Shown here one piece after another: positions 1-9,540 of a stretch of DNA of 64,000 bases. The notes below the pieces were generated by a model, which had not been told where the DNA came from, made no database searches, and saw nothing but the letters and a program-made list of their open reading frames with translations. How positions within the stretch are numbered: position 1 is the stretch's first letter; the number at the start of each line of letters is the position of its first letter. The position numbers were made by a program, and so were the translations under genes. Source of the stretch: Nostocoides sp. (lineage in GTDB: Bacteria; Actinomycetota; Actinomycetes; Actinomycetales; Dermatophilaceae); contig JADJVJ010000001.1 in assembly GCA_016716625.1 (NCBI GenBank), positions 1,612,001-1,676,000 of the forward strand. The letters run 5' to 3'.

Positions 1-1
1 T

Positions 2-310
2 GCCGACGTCCTCGACGCGGCCGCTACCGCGGGTGAGGACGCCTGGCCGATGCCGCTGCCCGAGCAGCTGCGCAGCAAACTCGACTCCCAGGTGGCCGAC
101 CTCGCCCACAAGGGGGACCGTGACGGGGGCATGCTCACCGCGGCCATTTTCCTGCGCCATTTCGTGCCTCAGGGTGTGCCGTGGGCGCACCTGGACATCG
201 CCGGTCCGGCCTTCAACGACACCCCCGGGCCCTACGGCGAGGGCCGCGGCGCGACGGCATACGGGGTGGCCACGCTGTTGCGGCTGCTCGAGGCCCGCGC
301 CCGCGCCTAG
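2..310 (+). CDS. pepA: Leucyl aminopeptidase (M17), C-terminal part
   Basis: The gene is open at the left edge of the window, so only about the last 102 codons are seen. The peptide contains HLDIAGPAF and, shortly after, GRGATAYGV, the conserved C-terminal signature of the M17 leucyl aminopeptidases, and ends with the usual LLRLLE-like helix. Family members are cytoplasmic two-metal exopeptidases that remove N-terminal residues and usually form hexamers. The metal-binding and catalytic residues lie upstream of the window. In mycobacteria the M17 gene also sits just before the lipoamide dehydrogenase/E2/lipoate genes, so this is the expected neighbour. The family assignment is secure; catalytic competence cannot be judged. 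Confidence 0.9.
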   Translation, partial: ADVLDAAATAGEDAWPMPLPEQLRSKLDSQVADLAHKGDRDGGMLTAAIFLRHFVPQGVPWAHLDIAGPAFNDTPGPYGEGRGATAYGVATLLRLLEARARA

Positions 311-320
311 GTCCGGTCGC

Positions 321-647
321 TCAGCGACGGCGCTGTCGGGCCGTCCACGCGCGCATCCGCGCGGGATATCCGGTCAGGTTCACGTCGTAGACCGGGATAC
401 CGAGGCCCCGGGCCAGGTCGAAGGCCTCCGGGCGAGAGCGGAAGGCCCGCCGGGTCCATTCCCCGTCGTGGGCGATGAGGACCACCGTTGTTGCGGTGAC
501 GTTGGTCGCCGGTTCGACGTACGCCTCCACTCCCCGACGGGAGGTGATGAAGTGCCGGAAATGGGCCGCCGACGCGGCCGGGTCGCTCACCGATTCGGAC
601 CGCGACCGGGACGGGCCCTCGCCGCGAAGCCTGCTCCACCACGCCAT
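321..647 (-). CDS. Conserved hypothetical protein, about 108 aa
   Basis: A short minus-strand gene convergent with pepA and divergent from lpdA. I chose the ATG at 647 (protein starting MAWWSRLRG) because an upstream ATG at 677 would add ten residues that look unlike the rest. The protein has no signal peptide or membrane segment. It contains a hydrophobic strand (TTVVLIAHDGEW) and a C-terminal part, EAFDLARGLGIPVYDVNLTGYP, that looks like a small alpha/beta fold. Proteins of this size are common beside lpdA in actinobacteria, but I do not recognise a function. Coding potential is supported by a coherent amino-acid composition and by filling the pepA-lpdA gap exactly. Confidence 0.6.
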   Translation of the reverse strand: MAWWSRLRGEGPSRSRSESVSDPAASAAHFRHFITSRRGVEAYVEPATNVTATTVVLIAHDGEWTRRAFRSRPEAFDLARGLGIPVYDVNLTGYPARMRAWTARQRRR

Positions 648-776
648 AGTCGCCCAGGGTAGACGGCAGGTGGGCACGAACGCTGAGCACAGGGTGAGCG
701 GGACCTGTGAAGAGTGACAAGATGGGTGTGCCCCACCTCACACCCGGCCCTCCCGCGACCGAATGGAGCAGTTCGC

Positions 777-2141
777 ATGTCCGAGTATGACGTCGTCGTC
801 CTCGGGGGCGGCAGCGGCGGCTATGCGTGTGCGTTGCGGGCGGCCCAACTGGGCCTGCGGGTGGCACTGGTGGAGGCCGACAAGCTCGGCGGGACCTGTC
901 TGCACCGCGGCTGCATCCCGACCAAGGCGCTGCTGCACGCGGCCGAGGTCGTCGACATCACCCGCGAGGCCGGCCGGTTCGGGGTGCGGGCCACCCTCGA
1001 GGGGATCTCGATGCCCGAGGTCGCGGCGTACCGCGACGGGGTCGTCGCGCGGCTCCACAAGGGGCTGCAGTCGCTGGTGTCCGCGCGGTCGGTGGACTAC
1101 GTCCAGGGATGGGGCGTCCTCTCCAGCCCGAGGACCGTCACCGTCGGCGATCGGGTGCTCACCGGAGGGCACATCGTGCTCGCGACCGGTTCGCAGCCCC
1201 GCTCCCTGCCCGGCCTGGAGATCGGTGGCCGAGTCGTGACCAGCGACGAGGCGCTGCGGCTGCAGCAGGTGCCCGAACGGGTCATCGTCCTCGGCGGTGG
1301 GGTCATCGGGGTGGAGTTCGCCTCGATCTACCGCAGTTTCGGGGCCGAGGTCACCATCATCGAGGCGCTGCCCCGGCTCGTGGCCGCCGAGGACCCGGCG
1401 GTGAGCACGGCGTTGGAGCGCGCATACCGCAAACGCAAAATCGCCGTCCGTACCGGCGCCCGGTTCGCCTCGGCCGAGGACCGGGCCGACGAGGTGGTCG
1501 TCCGGCTCGAGGACGGCACCGAACTAGCCGCCGACCTGCTCCTCGTCGCGGTCGGCCGGGGACCGGTGACCGATGGCCTGGGTTTCGCCGAGTGCGGCGT
1601 CGCCATGGAGCGCGGGTACGTGATCACCGACGAGTACGGCCGCACCTCGGTCCCGGGGGTGTACGCCGTCGGCGACATCGTGCCCGGGCTGCAGCTGGCC
1701 CATCGCGGCTTCGCGCACGGGATCATGGTGGCCGAGCACATCGCTGGGCTCGATCCGGCGCCCGTCGACGAGACCACGATCCCGCGAGTCACCTACTGCG
1801 AGCCCGAGATCGCCTCGGTCGGGCTGACCGAGGAGCAGGCCCGCGAACGCCATACCGACGTGGAGACGGTCGAGTACAACCTCGGCGGCAACGGCAAGTC
1901 GCAGATCCTCGGCACGCAGGGTTTCGTCAAGCTCGTCCGGGTCGCCTCCGGGCCGGTGGTGGGGGTTCACCTGGTCGGCTCGCGGATGAGTGAGCAGATC
2001 GGTGAGGCCCAGCTCATCGTCGGCTGGCAGGCGCACCCCGAGGATGTCGTGACCCACCTGCACGCTCACCCCACCCAGAACGAGGCCCTCGGCGAAGCGC
2101 ACCTGGCGCTTGCCGGGAAACCGCTGCACGCGCACAACTAA
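777..2141 (+). CDS. lpdA: Dihydrolipoyl dehydrogenase (E3)
   Basis: A 454-residue flavoprotein disulfide reductase that re-oxidises dihydrolipoyl groups on the E2 subunits of 2-oxoacid dehydrogenase complexes, passing electrons to NAD+. Visible motifs in order: the N-terminal FAD-binding VVVLGGGSGGYACA, the redox-active disulfide GGTCLHRGCIPTK, the NAD-binding VIVLGGGVIGVEFAS, a second FAD motif ending YAVGDI, and the C-terminal dimer-interface HAHPTQNEAL with the catalytic His-Glu pair. The start is the ATG at 777, directly followed by the FAD-binding strand; an upstream in-frame start would add 21 unlikely residues. The E2 gene follows after about 40 bases, so the two are probably co-transcribed. 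All key residues are present. Confidence 0.96.
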   Translation: MSEYDVVVLGGGSGGYACALRAAQLGLRVALVEADKLGGTCLHRGCIPTKALLHAAEVVDITREAGRFGVRATLEGISMPEVAAYRDGVVARLHKGLQSLVSARSVDYVQGWGVLSSPRTVTVGDRVLTGGHIVLATGSQPRSLPGLEIGGRVVTSDEALRLQQVPERVIVLGGGVIGVEFASIYRSFGAEVTIIEALPRLVAAEDPAVSTALERAYRKRKIAVRTGARFASAEDRADEVVVRLEDGTELAADLLLVAVGRGPVTDGLGFAECGVAMERGYVITDEYGRTSVPGVYAVGDIVPGLQLAHRGFAHGIMVAEHIAGLDPAPVDETTIPRVTYCEPEIASVGLTEEQARERHTDVETVEYNLGGNGKSQILGTQGFVKLVRVASGPVVGVHLVGSRMSEQIGEAQLIVGWQAHPEDVVTHLHAHPTQNEALGEAHLALAGKPLHAHN

Positions 2142-2180
2142 CATGGTCACCGTCGCCGCCCAGAAGGAGAACGAAACGTC

Positions 2181-4013
2181 ATGTCCGAAGTCGTGAAGAT
2201 GCCCGCGCTCGGCGAGTCCGTGACCGAGGGCACCGTGACCCGGTGGCTCAAGGCGGTCGGTGACCAGGTGGCGGTCGACGAGCCGCTGCTCGAGGTGTCG
2301 ACCGACAAGGTGGATACCGAGATCCCCTCCCCGGTGGCCGGGACCCTCCAGCAGATCCTCGCCCAGGAGGACGACACCGTCCCCGTGGGTGCAGACCTCG
2401 CCGTCATTGGCGAGGGCGCCGCCCCGGCCGAACAGGCCCCGGCTGCTGCCGCTCCGGAGCCCGAAACGGTGCCCGAGCCGGAGCCTGCACCAGCACCCGA
2501 GCCGGAGCCCGCACCAGCACCGGCGCCGGAGCCCGCACCCGCGGCGGAGCCCGAGCTTGTCGCCCCGGCAAGTTCGGATGACGCCGGCACGACCGTCACC
2601 ATGCCCGCGCTCGGCGAATCGGTCACCGAGGGCACCGTGACCCGGTGGCTCAAGGCAGAGGGCGACACCGTCGCCGTCGACGAGCCGCTCCTCGAGGTGT
2701 CGACGGACAAGGTCGACACCGAGATCCCCTCCCCCGTCGCCGGGGTACTCACCCGGATCATCGCCGGGGAGGACTCCACGGTCGCGGTCGGTGGGGCTCT
2801 CGCTGTCGTCGGCGGTGCGCTCCCCACCCCAGCCCCGGCGCGCCCTGCTCCGGCCGCTCCGGCTGCGGAGCCGGTCGCCGCTGAGCCGCCCGCACCGCCC
2901 GTTGCTTCCGCGCCTCCGACGCCTCCCGCGCCTCCCGCCCCTCCCGCGCCCCCGGCGGAACCGGCCCCGAGCCCGCAGAGCGAGCCTGAGCACGCTGCGC
3001 AGGCGCAGCCGGTTTCACCTGCCAGCGAGGACGGTCAGCCCGGTCACGGGGACCGCGATGCGGCCGCCTACGTCACCCCGCTCGTCCGCAAACTGGCCGC
3101 CGACCACGGCATCGACCTTGGCGCCGTCTCCGGGACCGGGGTCGGGGGCCGTATCCGCAAGCAGGATGTCCTCGCCGCGGCCGATGCGGCCAGGGCTGCC
3201 GCGCAGGCTGCGGCCGCACCGGCTCAGCCCGCGAGCGCGGCGCCCGCCGCCGACACGGCGGCCGGCGCGCCGCCCGCCGCCTCGCCGAGCGCACCGGCCG
3301 CCGATTCCCGCCGCGGGACGACGCAGCCGATGTCGCGACTCCGCAAGATGATCGCCCGACGGATGGTGGAGTCCCTCCAGGTGTCCGCCCAGCTCACCAG
3401 CGTCGTCGAGGTCGACGTGACCAAGATCGCGCGCCTGCGGGACCGGAGCAAGGCCGACTTCGAGGCCCGCGAGGGCACCAAGCTCAGCTTCCTGCCGTTC
3501 TTCGCCCTCGCCGCGGTCGAGGCTCTCAAGGCCCACCCCACGGTCAATGCGAGCATCGACGGCGACGATGTCATCTATCACGGGGTGGAGCACGTCGGGG
3601 TCGCGGTGGACACCGACAAGGGCCTTATCGTCCCGGTCGTCAAGAACGCCGGAGACCTCAACATCGCGGGGCTTGCCAAGGCGATCGCCGATGTCGCCGA
3701 GCGCACCCGGACCAACCGGATCACCCCGGATGACCTCGCCGGGGGGACCTTCACCCTGACGAACACCGGCTCCCGCGGTGCGCTCTTCGACACCCCGATC
3801 ATCAACCAGCCCCAGGTCGCCATCCTCGGCACCGGAGCGGTGGTCAAACGCCCGGTCGTGGTCAAGGACAAGGACGGTGGCGAGACCATCGCCATCCGCT
3901 CGATGGTCTACCTCGCGCTCTCCTACGATCACCGAATCGTCGACGGCGCCGACGCCGCCCGCTTCCTCTCCACGATGAAGGCACGCCTCGAGGAGGGCGC
4001 GTTCGACCTCTGA
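2181..4013 (+). CDS. sucB: 2-oxoacid dehydrogenase E2 (dihydrolipoyllysine succinyltransferase type)
   Basis: A 610-residue E2 core subunit. Two near-identical lipoyl domains, at about residues 2-77 and 136-212, each carry the lipoyl-lysine motif [15 protein letters not shown]. They are joined by long Ala/Pro/Glu-rich linkers. A peripheral-subunit-binding domain follows (about 295-330, [14 protein letters not shown]...[10 protein letters not shown]), then the C-terminal acyltransferase domain with the catalytic [15 protein letters not shown] near the end. The N-terminal [16 protein letters not shown] is typical of actinobacterial SucB/DlaT. In mycobacteria the equivalent protein serves pyruvate dehydrogenase, so the 2-oxoacid substrate cannot be fixed from sequence. 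lpdA is immediately upstream and lipB/lipA, which supply its lipoyl groups, lie about 5.5 kb downstream. Its stop overlaps the next start (TGATG). Confidence 0.93.
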   Translation: MSEVVKMPALGESVTEGTVTRWLKAVGDQVAVDEPLLEVSTDKVDTEIPSPVAGTLQQILAQEDDTVPVGADLAVIGEGAAPAEQAPAAAAPEPETVPEPEPAPAPEPEPAPAPAPEPAPAAEPELVAPASSDDAGTTVTMPALGESVTEGTVTRWLKAEGDTVAVDEPLLEVSTDKVDTEIPSPVAGVLTRIIAGEDSTVAVGGALAVVGGALPTPAPARPAPAAPAAEPVAAEPPAPPVASAPPTPPAPPAPPAPPAEPAPSPQSEPEHAAQAQPVSPASEDGQPGHGDRDAAAYVTPLVRKLAADHGIDLGAVSGTGVGGRIRKQDVLAAADAARAAAQAAAAPAQPASAAPAADTAAGAPPAASPSAPAADSRRGTTQPMSRLRKMIARRMVESLQVSAQLTSVVEVDVTKIARLRDRSKADFEAREGTKLSFLPFFALAAVEALKAHPTVNASIDGDDVIYHGVEHVGVAVDTDKGLIVPVVKNAGDLNIAGLAKAIADVAERTRTNRITPDDLAGGTFTLTNTGSRGALFDTPIINQPQVAILGTGAVVKRPVVVKDKDGGETIAIRSMVYLALSYDHRIVDGADAARFLSTMKARLEEGAFDL

Positions 4014-4927
4014 TGGATACTCCGCAGCGAGTCCTTGTCGCCGGCTCGACCGGCCTCATCGGCACGGCACTGTGCCGTGCGTTGCGGGATCGCGGCGACG
4101 AGGTCGTCCGCCTGGTCCGGGGATCTCCGGGCAGAGGAGACGAACTGGGGTGGGACCCGGTCTCGGGCACCCTGCCGACCGGGTCTCTTGACGGTGTCCA
4201 CGCCGTCGTCAACCTCGCCGGAGCCGGCGTCGGGGACCACCGCTGGACTCCCGACTACAAGCGGACGGTCCTGGCGTCGCGGGTTGACACCACCCGCACC
4301 CTCGCCGAAGCGATCGCTTCGGCGGGACGCCCGGTCCGATTCGTCGCGGGCAGCGCGGTCGGCTATTACGGCGACCGGGGGGAAGAGGCGCTGGACGAGA
4401 CCAGCGAGCGCGGTGAGGGCTTTCTCGCCGATGTCGTCCTCGCCTGGGAGAGCGCCGCGGACGCGGCTCGGCAGGCGGGGGCGCCGGTGGTTCATGCCCG
4501 CACCGGGATCGTGCTCAGCCGAAGCGGTGGGGCGCTCGCCCGGCTGCTTCCCCTGGTCCGACTCGCTCTCGCCGGCCCGATCGGCAGCGGCCGACAGTTC
4601 TGGCCGTGGATCACCCTCGTCGACGAGGTGCGCGCCCTGATCCACCTCATCGACCGGCCCGACATGGTCGGCCCGGTGAACCTGGTCGGCCCGGCGCCTG
4701 CGCGGCAACGGGAGGTGGTCGCCGCTCTCGCCTCGGCCGCTGGGCGCCCGGCGCTGCTTCCGGCGCCAGCGCTGGCCTTGCGGCTGGTTCTCGGCGAGTT
4801 CGCCGACGACATCCTCGGCAGCCAGCGCGTTATCGGCACCGCTCTCGTGGACAGCGGATTCACGCACGTCCATCCGACCGTGGAGCAGGCTGCGGCCTGG
4901 GTCCTTGAGGGCGAAACCCCCGCCTAA
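4013..4927 (+). CDS. TIGR01777-family NAD(P)-dependent epimerase/SDR
   Basis: A 304-residue extended short-chain dehydrogenase-like protein. The N-terminal nucleotide-binding motif VLVAGSTGLIGTALCRAL (residues 7-24), NLAGAGV, and the Y in AVGYYGDRG are seen. The C-terminal part (GRPALLPAPALALRLVLGEFADDILGSQRV) matches the DUF1731 tail of this family. No substrate has been established for most members. Its ATG overlaps the stop of the E2 gene by one base, so translation is probably coupled. The same E2-epimerase-lipB-lipA neighbourhood is seen in mycobacteria (the Rv2216 position), which suggests a conserved but undefined link to the lipoylated enzymes. Confidence 0.9.
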   Translation: MDTPQRVLVAGSTGLIGTALCRALRDRGDEVVRLVRGSPGRGDELGWDPVSGTLPTGSLDGVHAVVNLAGAGVGDHRWTPDYKRTVLASRVDTTRTLAEAIASAGRPVRFVAGSAVGYYGDRGEEALDETSERGEGFLADVVLAWESAADAARQAGAPVVHARTGIVLSRSGGALARLLPLVRLALAGPIGSGRQFWPWITLVDEVRALIHLIDRPDMVGPVNLVGPAPARQREVVAALASAAGRPALLPAPALALRLVLGEFADDILGSQRVIGTALVDSGFTHVHPTVEQAAAWVLEGETPA

Positions 4928-6435
4928 CCCGCTCTGATCTGGTTGACCCGCCACCCCTGCGGTGTCCAGACGAGGTCGAGTTCCACCGGCGGGGCGGTCG
5001 TCGCCGCCTCAGCGCCGCCAACCCGCGCAGCGCCGTCCCCGCCGAGGACCTGGTATGCCGTCGTGGTCACCGTGGCGCGCACGGTCGCGGCCTCTGCCCC
5101 GACCCGAACCCAGGCCGCCTGCTCCACGGTGAACCCGAGCCCCGAGTAGCGGTGCCCGGTCCGCAGGAGTTCCTCGATCGCCCGGCGGTCCGCACTCAGC
5201 GCCGCACCGGGCGCCACGTCGACCCGGTGCAGCGCATCGGCCGAGGCCTCCGTCAGCGCTCGCGCGCGGGCATCGGCGAGCTCCTGGACGAGCTCACGCG
5301 CCGGGACGCCGCGCAGGTCCCGGACCCCGCTCAACTCCCGGACCACCACGGTCGAGCGCACCGGAGATGCGGAGAGCAGACCGGTGGGCGGGTCGGCCGC
5401 GGCAGCGCGGGCGGACTCGCGCAGGGCCCGGACTCCGAGCAAACCCCCGGCAATGAGTGCAGCAACCCCCATGGCGACCACGGTCCGACGGGTCGCGCGC
5501 AGCAAGCGCGCCCGAGCGCTCCCCCGTGGCCGGCGGTGACGACCCCCTTCGGCGGCCTCCGGGCCGGGCGCGGCCAGGTGCCCCAACTCCCCCGGCTGGG
5601 CCGCCGCCCGCAACCTGCGGGTGATCAAACCCACCTCCTCCACGCTCGGGGCGAGCCGCACCGAGCGTGCCGGGCACACGGCATACACGGCGCTCGCCAG
5701 GTCGAGGGCGCATGGTCGGTCGGCGGCGTTGTAGGACAGCGCCGGCTGGAGGACCTCGGCGAGGGCGCACTCCTCGGGTCCCCCTCCCCGTTCCGCGAGC
5801 ACCTCGCGCAGGGGTCGGCGGAGCATCCAGGCCGGTGGCAATTCCCCCACCAGGGCGACCCACCCGACAGCAGCGAGGGCATAGACATCGGCGGCCGCGG
5901 TCGCACCGTGCCCCTCGGCGACCTCGGGCGCGGTGAACCCGGTGGTCCCCCAGATGTCCGGCTCGACCTCGGGAGCCAGCCGCGAGGCACCGAAGTCAAG
6001 CAGCCGCGGCCGGCCCGAGGCGTCGAAACCGATGTTTCCTGTGGTGAGGTCACCGTGGACGATGCCTTGCCCATGGAGGCGGGCGAGCCCTTCGGCGATC
6101 GGTGCCAGCACGGTCACGCACTCGCGCGCACTCAGATGGCCCCTGGCGCTGAGCACACCTGCGAGCGAGCCCCCCTCGAGCAGTTCCATGACGATGACGA
6201 CGCGGTCGCCGAGGTCGAGCACCTCGTGGATCGCCACGCCAACCTCCCCGGCCGCCACCGCGGCCACCGAGGCCTCCTGAGCGACCCCGACCAGGGTGGC
6301 GGCTCCTTCGCCGCCGATCGGGATCACCTTGAGCGCGACCCGCTCACCGGCCGGGGTGCGGCCCAGCCAGACCTCACCGGTCCCTCCTCGCCCGAGGAGG
6401 GACTCGACGGCATACCCGGGAACGGTCGGCGGCAT
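4924..6435 (-). CDS. Membrane-anchored Ser/Thr protein kinase-like protein, atypical catalytic loop
   Basis: About 503 residues. An N-terminal kinase domain (about 1-270) shows the glycine-rich loop LLGRGGTGEVWLG, the ATP-lysine in VALKVIP, the catalytic loop IVHGDLTTGN and the metal-binding LLDFGAS. A single membrane helix (about 325-345, VVAMGVAALIAGGLLGV) follows an Arg-rich stretch, then a roughly 150-residue part that would lie outside the cell. The catalytic loop reads HGDLTTGN instead of HRDLKPEN: the aspartate is kept, but the Arg and the usual Ser/Thr-kinase Lys are replaced, so activity is uncertain. The start at 6435 (MPPTVPGYAV) places the P-loop at the normal distance. It lies antisense to its neighbours and overlaps the epimerase stop by four bases. 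Confidence 0.85.
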   Translation of the reverse strand: MPPTVPGYAVESLLGRGGTGEVWLGRTPAGERVALKVIPIGGEGAATLVGVAQEASVAAVAAGEVGVAIHEVLDLGDRVVIVMELLEGGSLAGVLSARGHLSARECVTVLAPIAEGLARLHGQGIVHGDLTTGNIGFDASGRPRLLDFGASRLAPEVEPDIWGTTGFTAPEVAEGHGATAAADVYALAAVGWVALVGELPPAWMLRRPLREVLAERGGGPEECALAEVLQPALSYNAADRPCALDLASAVYAVCPARSVRLAPSVEEVGLITRRLRAAAQPGELGHLAAPGPEAAEGGRHRRPRGSARARLLRATRRTVVAMGVAALIAGGLLGVRALRESARAAAADPPTGLLSASPVRSTVVVRELSGVRDLRGVPARELVQELADARARALTEASADALHRVDVAPGAALSADRRAIEELLRTGHRYSGLGFTVEQAAWVRVGAEAATVRATVTTTAYQVLGGDGAARVGGAEAATTAPPVELDLVWTPQGWRVNQIRAG

Positions 6436-6529
6436 GCACCCACTGTGCCCGACCCCGCCGCCAGGCCCGGCAGTTATCCACAATGCCCAGGTCAGGGCGC
6501 CGGGCTCGGCCCCCGGTAGGCTCCCGAAG

Positions 6530-7264
6530 GTGACTGCCGACGCGCCCACGATCCTGGCCACCTCGGGTGGCTACCGCTACGGGCGAAGGACTCGGTTGGA
6601 GTTCGACGCCCTCGTCCATCACGCTGTCGAGCTCTCCGGGGTGACCGGCCGGGCGCCGCGGCTCACCTTCGTCGGCACAGCCAGCGGGGACCAGCAGTTC
6701 TTCAACTCCTGGGTCCGCGACGCCGGGCGGGTCGCCGGCTTTGACGTGACGACCCTCGACCTGTTCCCGATGCCCAACCTCGACGATGTCCCCGGGCACC
6801 TGCTCGAGGCGGACGTCGTCTGGGTCAACGGCGGCTCGGTGGCCAATCTGCTCGCCGTCTGGCAGGTCCACGACCTCGGCGCCGCGATGCGAGCCGCTTG
6901 GGAGGCCGGCGTCGTCCTCGCCGGTGTCTCGGCCGGCTCGATCTGCTGGTACCTCGGCGGCTGTACCGACTCCTTCGGCCCCGACCTCCGGGCGGTGACC
7001 AACGGCCTGGGTCTGCTGCCCTACGGCAATGGTGTGCACTACGACTCCGAGGAGAGCCGTCGCCCGACGATCCACGCCCTCGTCGCCGACGGCACCCTCC
7101 CGACGACGCACTGCACCGAGGACGGGGTCGGACTGCACTACCGCGGGACCGAACTCGTCGAGGCGGTCACCGAACTCGACGGGAAACAGGCGTATGTCGT
7201 GCAGCGCACCTCCGCCGGGGTCGACGAGACCCCGATCCCTGCTCGCCGGTTGCCGAGGCCCTAG
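6530..7264 (+). CDS. Peptidase E family protein (S51)
   Basis: About 244 residues beginning at a GTG just upstream of TADAPTILATSGGY. The nucleophile elbow GVSAGSICWY, with Ser in GxSAGS, and the strand VVWVNGGSVANLLAVW identify the peptidase E / cyanophycinase-like S51 family, cytoplasmic serine dipeptidases that cut after N-terminal Asp in the characterised enterobacterial enzyme. A C-terminal His (TTHCTEDGVGLHY) could complete the triad. No signal peptide. It sits between a divergent kinase gene and a convergent transporter gene and shows no operon partner. Substrate preference is not established. Confidence 0.85.
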   Translation: MTADAPTILATSGGYRYGRRTRLEFDALVHHAVELSGVTGRAPRLTFVGTASGDQQFFNSWVRDAGRVAGFDVTTLDLFPMPNLDDVPGHLLEADVVWVNGGSVANLLAVWQVHDLGAAMRAAWEAGVVLAGVSAGSICWYLGGCTDSFGPDLRAVTNGLGLLPYGNGVHYDSEESRRPTIHALVADGTLPTTHCTEDGVGLHYRGTELVEAVTELDGKQAYVVQRTSAGVDETPIPARRLPRP

Positions 7265-7280
7265 CGCCCCGGCGCCCCGG

Positions 7281-9458
7281 TCAGGAAGGGCGCCGGGCCA
7301 GCGCCGAAGGCCACCACACCCGGGGACCGATGTCGTGGGACATCGCCGGGACCAGGAGCGAGCGGACGATGAAGGTGTCGATCAGCACACCCAGGGCGAC
7401 CGTGAACGCGATCTGGACCATGAAGACGAGCGGGATGACGGTGAGCGCGCTGAAGGTTGCCGCGAGCACGATCCCGGCGCTCGTAATGACCCCACCGGTG
7501 ACCGCGAGGCCGACGAGGATGCCGGGGCGGGTGCCGCGTTTGATCGACTCCTCGCGAACCCGGGTCATCAGGAAGATGGAGTAGTCGATGCCGAGGGCGA
7601 CCAGGAAGACGAAGGCGTACAACGGTACCGAGGCATCCCCGCCGGGGAACTTCAGCACGTGGTTGAACACGATCGCCGACACCCCCAGGGTCGCGCCGAA
7701 GCTGAGGATGTTGGCGACGACGAGGACCAGTGGGGCGATGATCGAGCGCAGCAACAGGCAGAGGACGAGGAAGATGAGCCCGAGAACGACCGGGACGATG
7801 AGCAACAGGTCCCGGACGTTGGCGGCCTTGAGGTCGATGTTCGTCGCGGTGACGCCGCCGACGGCTGCCTCCGGGGACGCCGCGTCGAGGGTGGTGCGCA
7901 GCCGCTTCACGGTGTCCTCGGCCTCCCTCGAGTCGGAGGCGTCCTTGAGAGTGGCCTGCAGGAGGACCTTGCCGTTCTTGACGACCCGGTCGGCCACGGG
8001 AGCACCCGGTCGGGCCGGGGCGAGGCCCTCGTAGGCCGTGTCGACCCCGGCGTCGGCCTTGAGCACTTCGAGGGCACGGTCCGCGGCCGCCTCCGGGACC
8101 AGCACCTGGGCGGGGCTGCCGGAGCCCGACGGGAAGTGCTTGGAGATGACCTCGGTCGCGGTCACCGAGTCGACCTTGGTGAGGAAAACGTCGGAGGCGG
8201 CGATGCCTTCGGCCTTGAAGGTCGGCACGAAGGCGCTGGCGGCCACGAGCAGCAGGACGGTGATGACCCAGATCTGGCGGGGGCGACGGCCCACGAGAGA
8301 GGAGACCCGGCCCCAGATTGACCGCGAGCCGACGGCGTCGACCGAGTGGACGTGGTCGGGCTTGGGGACGAACGGCCAGAAGGCCCACCGGCCGAGGAGG
8401 ACCAGTACGGCCGGGAGGAAGGTCAGTGACGCGAGGACCGCCCCGAGGATGGCGAAGGCACCCACCGGGCCCAGGCCCCGGGTCGAGGCAACGCTGCCGA
8501 GCAGGAGGCAGAGCAGCCCGACGATGACGGTGGCGGCCGAGGCGGTAATCGGCTCGAGGACGGCCCGCCAAGCCCGGCGCATGGCGCCCCAGGCGTTGCT
8601 GTCGTCGTGGAGTTCCTCGCGGAAACGCGCCACGAGGAGCAGTGCGTAGTCGGTCGCGGCCCCGATGACCAGGATCGACATGATGCCCTGGGACTGTCCG
8701 GAGAGGGCGAGTTGACCGTTCTTGGCGAGGTAGTACACCGCGAGCGCGGCCATCCCGAGCGCGAAGATGGAACTGATCAGGACGATGAAGGGCAGGATCG
8801 GGCTCCGGTAGACGATGAGCAGGATGACGAGCACCACGCTCAGCGTGACGAGCAGCAGGATGCCGTCGATGCCCGCGAAGGCGGCGCCAAAGTCGCTGAT
8901 GAGCCCCGCCGGGCCGCCCACGTGAAGCTTCAGGTCACTGCCGAGGGCATCGGCGGCGGCGGCTCGGATCGCCGCGGCACCCTCGACCAACGCACTGGTC
9001 TCGTTGATCGTCGCGGTCGCCTTCTTCTGGTCCAAGGCGATGCCGATGAGCGCGGCCTTGCCGTCGGCCGCCGGGATGGCGATCGGTGGGCCCTCCTTGG
9101 CGGCGAGGAATTCCCCGAGGGTGCGGTCCGGGCCGAGCTCGGTGAGCTTGAGCGTGGACAGCGAGGACGCGAACGACTGGATCGTGCCGAGGTCGGCCGG
9201 GGTGAGCGCGCTCTCCTTTTCGATGACGACGAGATAGGGGATCTCGGCGGCGTCGGTGAAGGAGGTGACCGCGGTGCTGACCACGGTCGCCTCGGCGTCG
9301 GAGGGCAGGAACTGTGAGTTGTCGTTCTCCGAGACCTGGCCGAGTTTTCCGACCAGAGGTCCGCCGACACCGCCAATGGCAAACCAGGCGAGGACAACGA
9401 CAATCGCCCCCCAGATGGCCGCACGGGGTCGCTTCAACGAGGTTTTCTCGACACTCAT
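7281..9458 (-). CDS. MMPL/RND-family membrane transporter
   Basis: A 725-residue polytopic membrane protein with the duplicated RND layout: an N-terminal helix (AAIWGAIVVVLAWFAIGGVGG), a periplasmic-type loop of about 130 residues, a bundle of hydrophobic segments starting at GILLLVTLSVVLVILLIVYRSP, the ATDYALLLVARFREEL motif with its conserved Asp-Tyr, then a second half repeating the pattern and including ALGIDYSIFLMTRVREE. These two D-Y segments carry the proton-relay acidic residues of the MMPL group. Actinobacterial MMPL proteins export lipids, siderophores or small drugs; no substrate can be assigned here. It stands alone on the minus strand between peptidase E and lipB, with no adjacent repressor gene visible. 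Confidence 0.92.
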   Translation of the reverse strand: MSVEKTSLKRPRAAIWGAIVVVLAWFAIGGVGGPLVGKLGQVSENDNSQFLPSDAEATVVSTAVTSFTDAAEIPYLVVIEKESALTPADLGTIQSFASSLSTLKLTELGPDRTLGEFLAAKEGPPIAIPAADGKAALIGIALDQKKATATINETSALVEGAAAIRAAAADALGSDLKLHVGGPAGLISDFGAAFAGIDGILLLVTLSVVLVILLIVYRSPILPFIVLISSIFALGMAALAVYYLAKNGQLALSGQSQGIMSILVIGAATDYALLLVARFREELHDDSNAWGAMRRAWRAVLEPITASAATVIVGLLCLLLGSVASTRGLGPVGAFAILGAVLASLTFLPAVLVLLGRWAFWPFVPKPDHVHSVDAVGSRSIWGRVSSLVGRRPRQIWVITVLLLVAASAFVPTFKAEGIAASDVFLTKVDSVTATEVISKHFPSGSGSPAQVLVPEAAADRALEVLKADAGVDTAYEGLAPARPGAPVADRVVKNGKVLLQATLKDASDSREAEDTVKRLRTTLDAASPEAAVGGVTATNIDLKAANVRDLLLIVPVVLGLIFLVLCLLLRSIIAPLVLVVANILSFGATLGVSAIVFNHVLKFPGGDASVPLYAFVFLVALGIDYSIFLMTRVREESIKRGTRPGILVGLAVTGGVITSAGIVLAATFSALTVIPLVFMVQIAFTVALGVLIDTFIVRSLLVPAMSHDIGPRVWWPSALARRPS

Positions 9459-9540
9459 GTCGGCACCCTAACTGACGAAAGTGAAGGGGACCGACCCTCG
9501 ACCACGCCCACGGGCGCGCCGACGGCATACGCTCCTCTTC

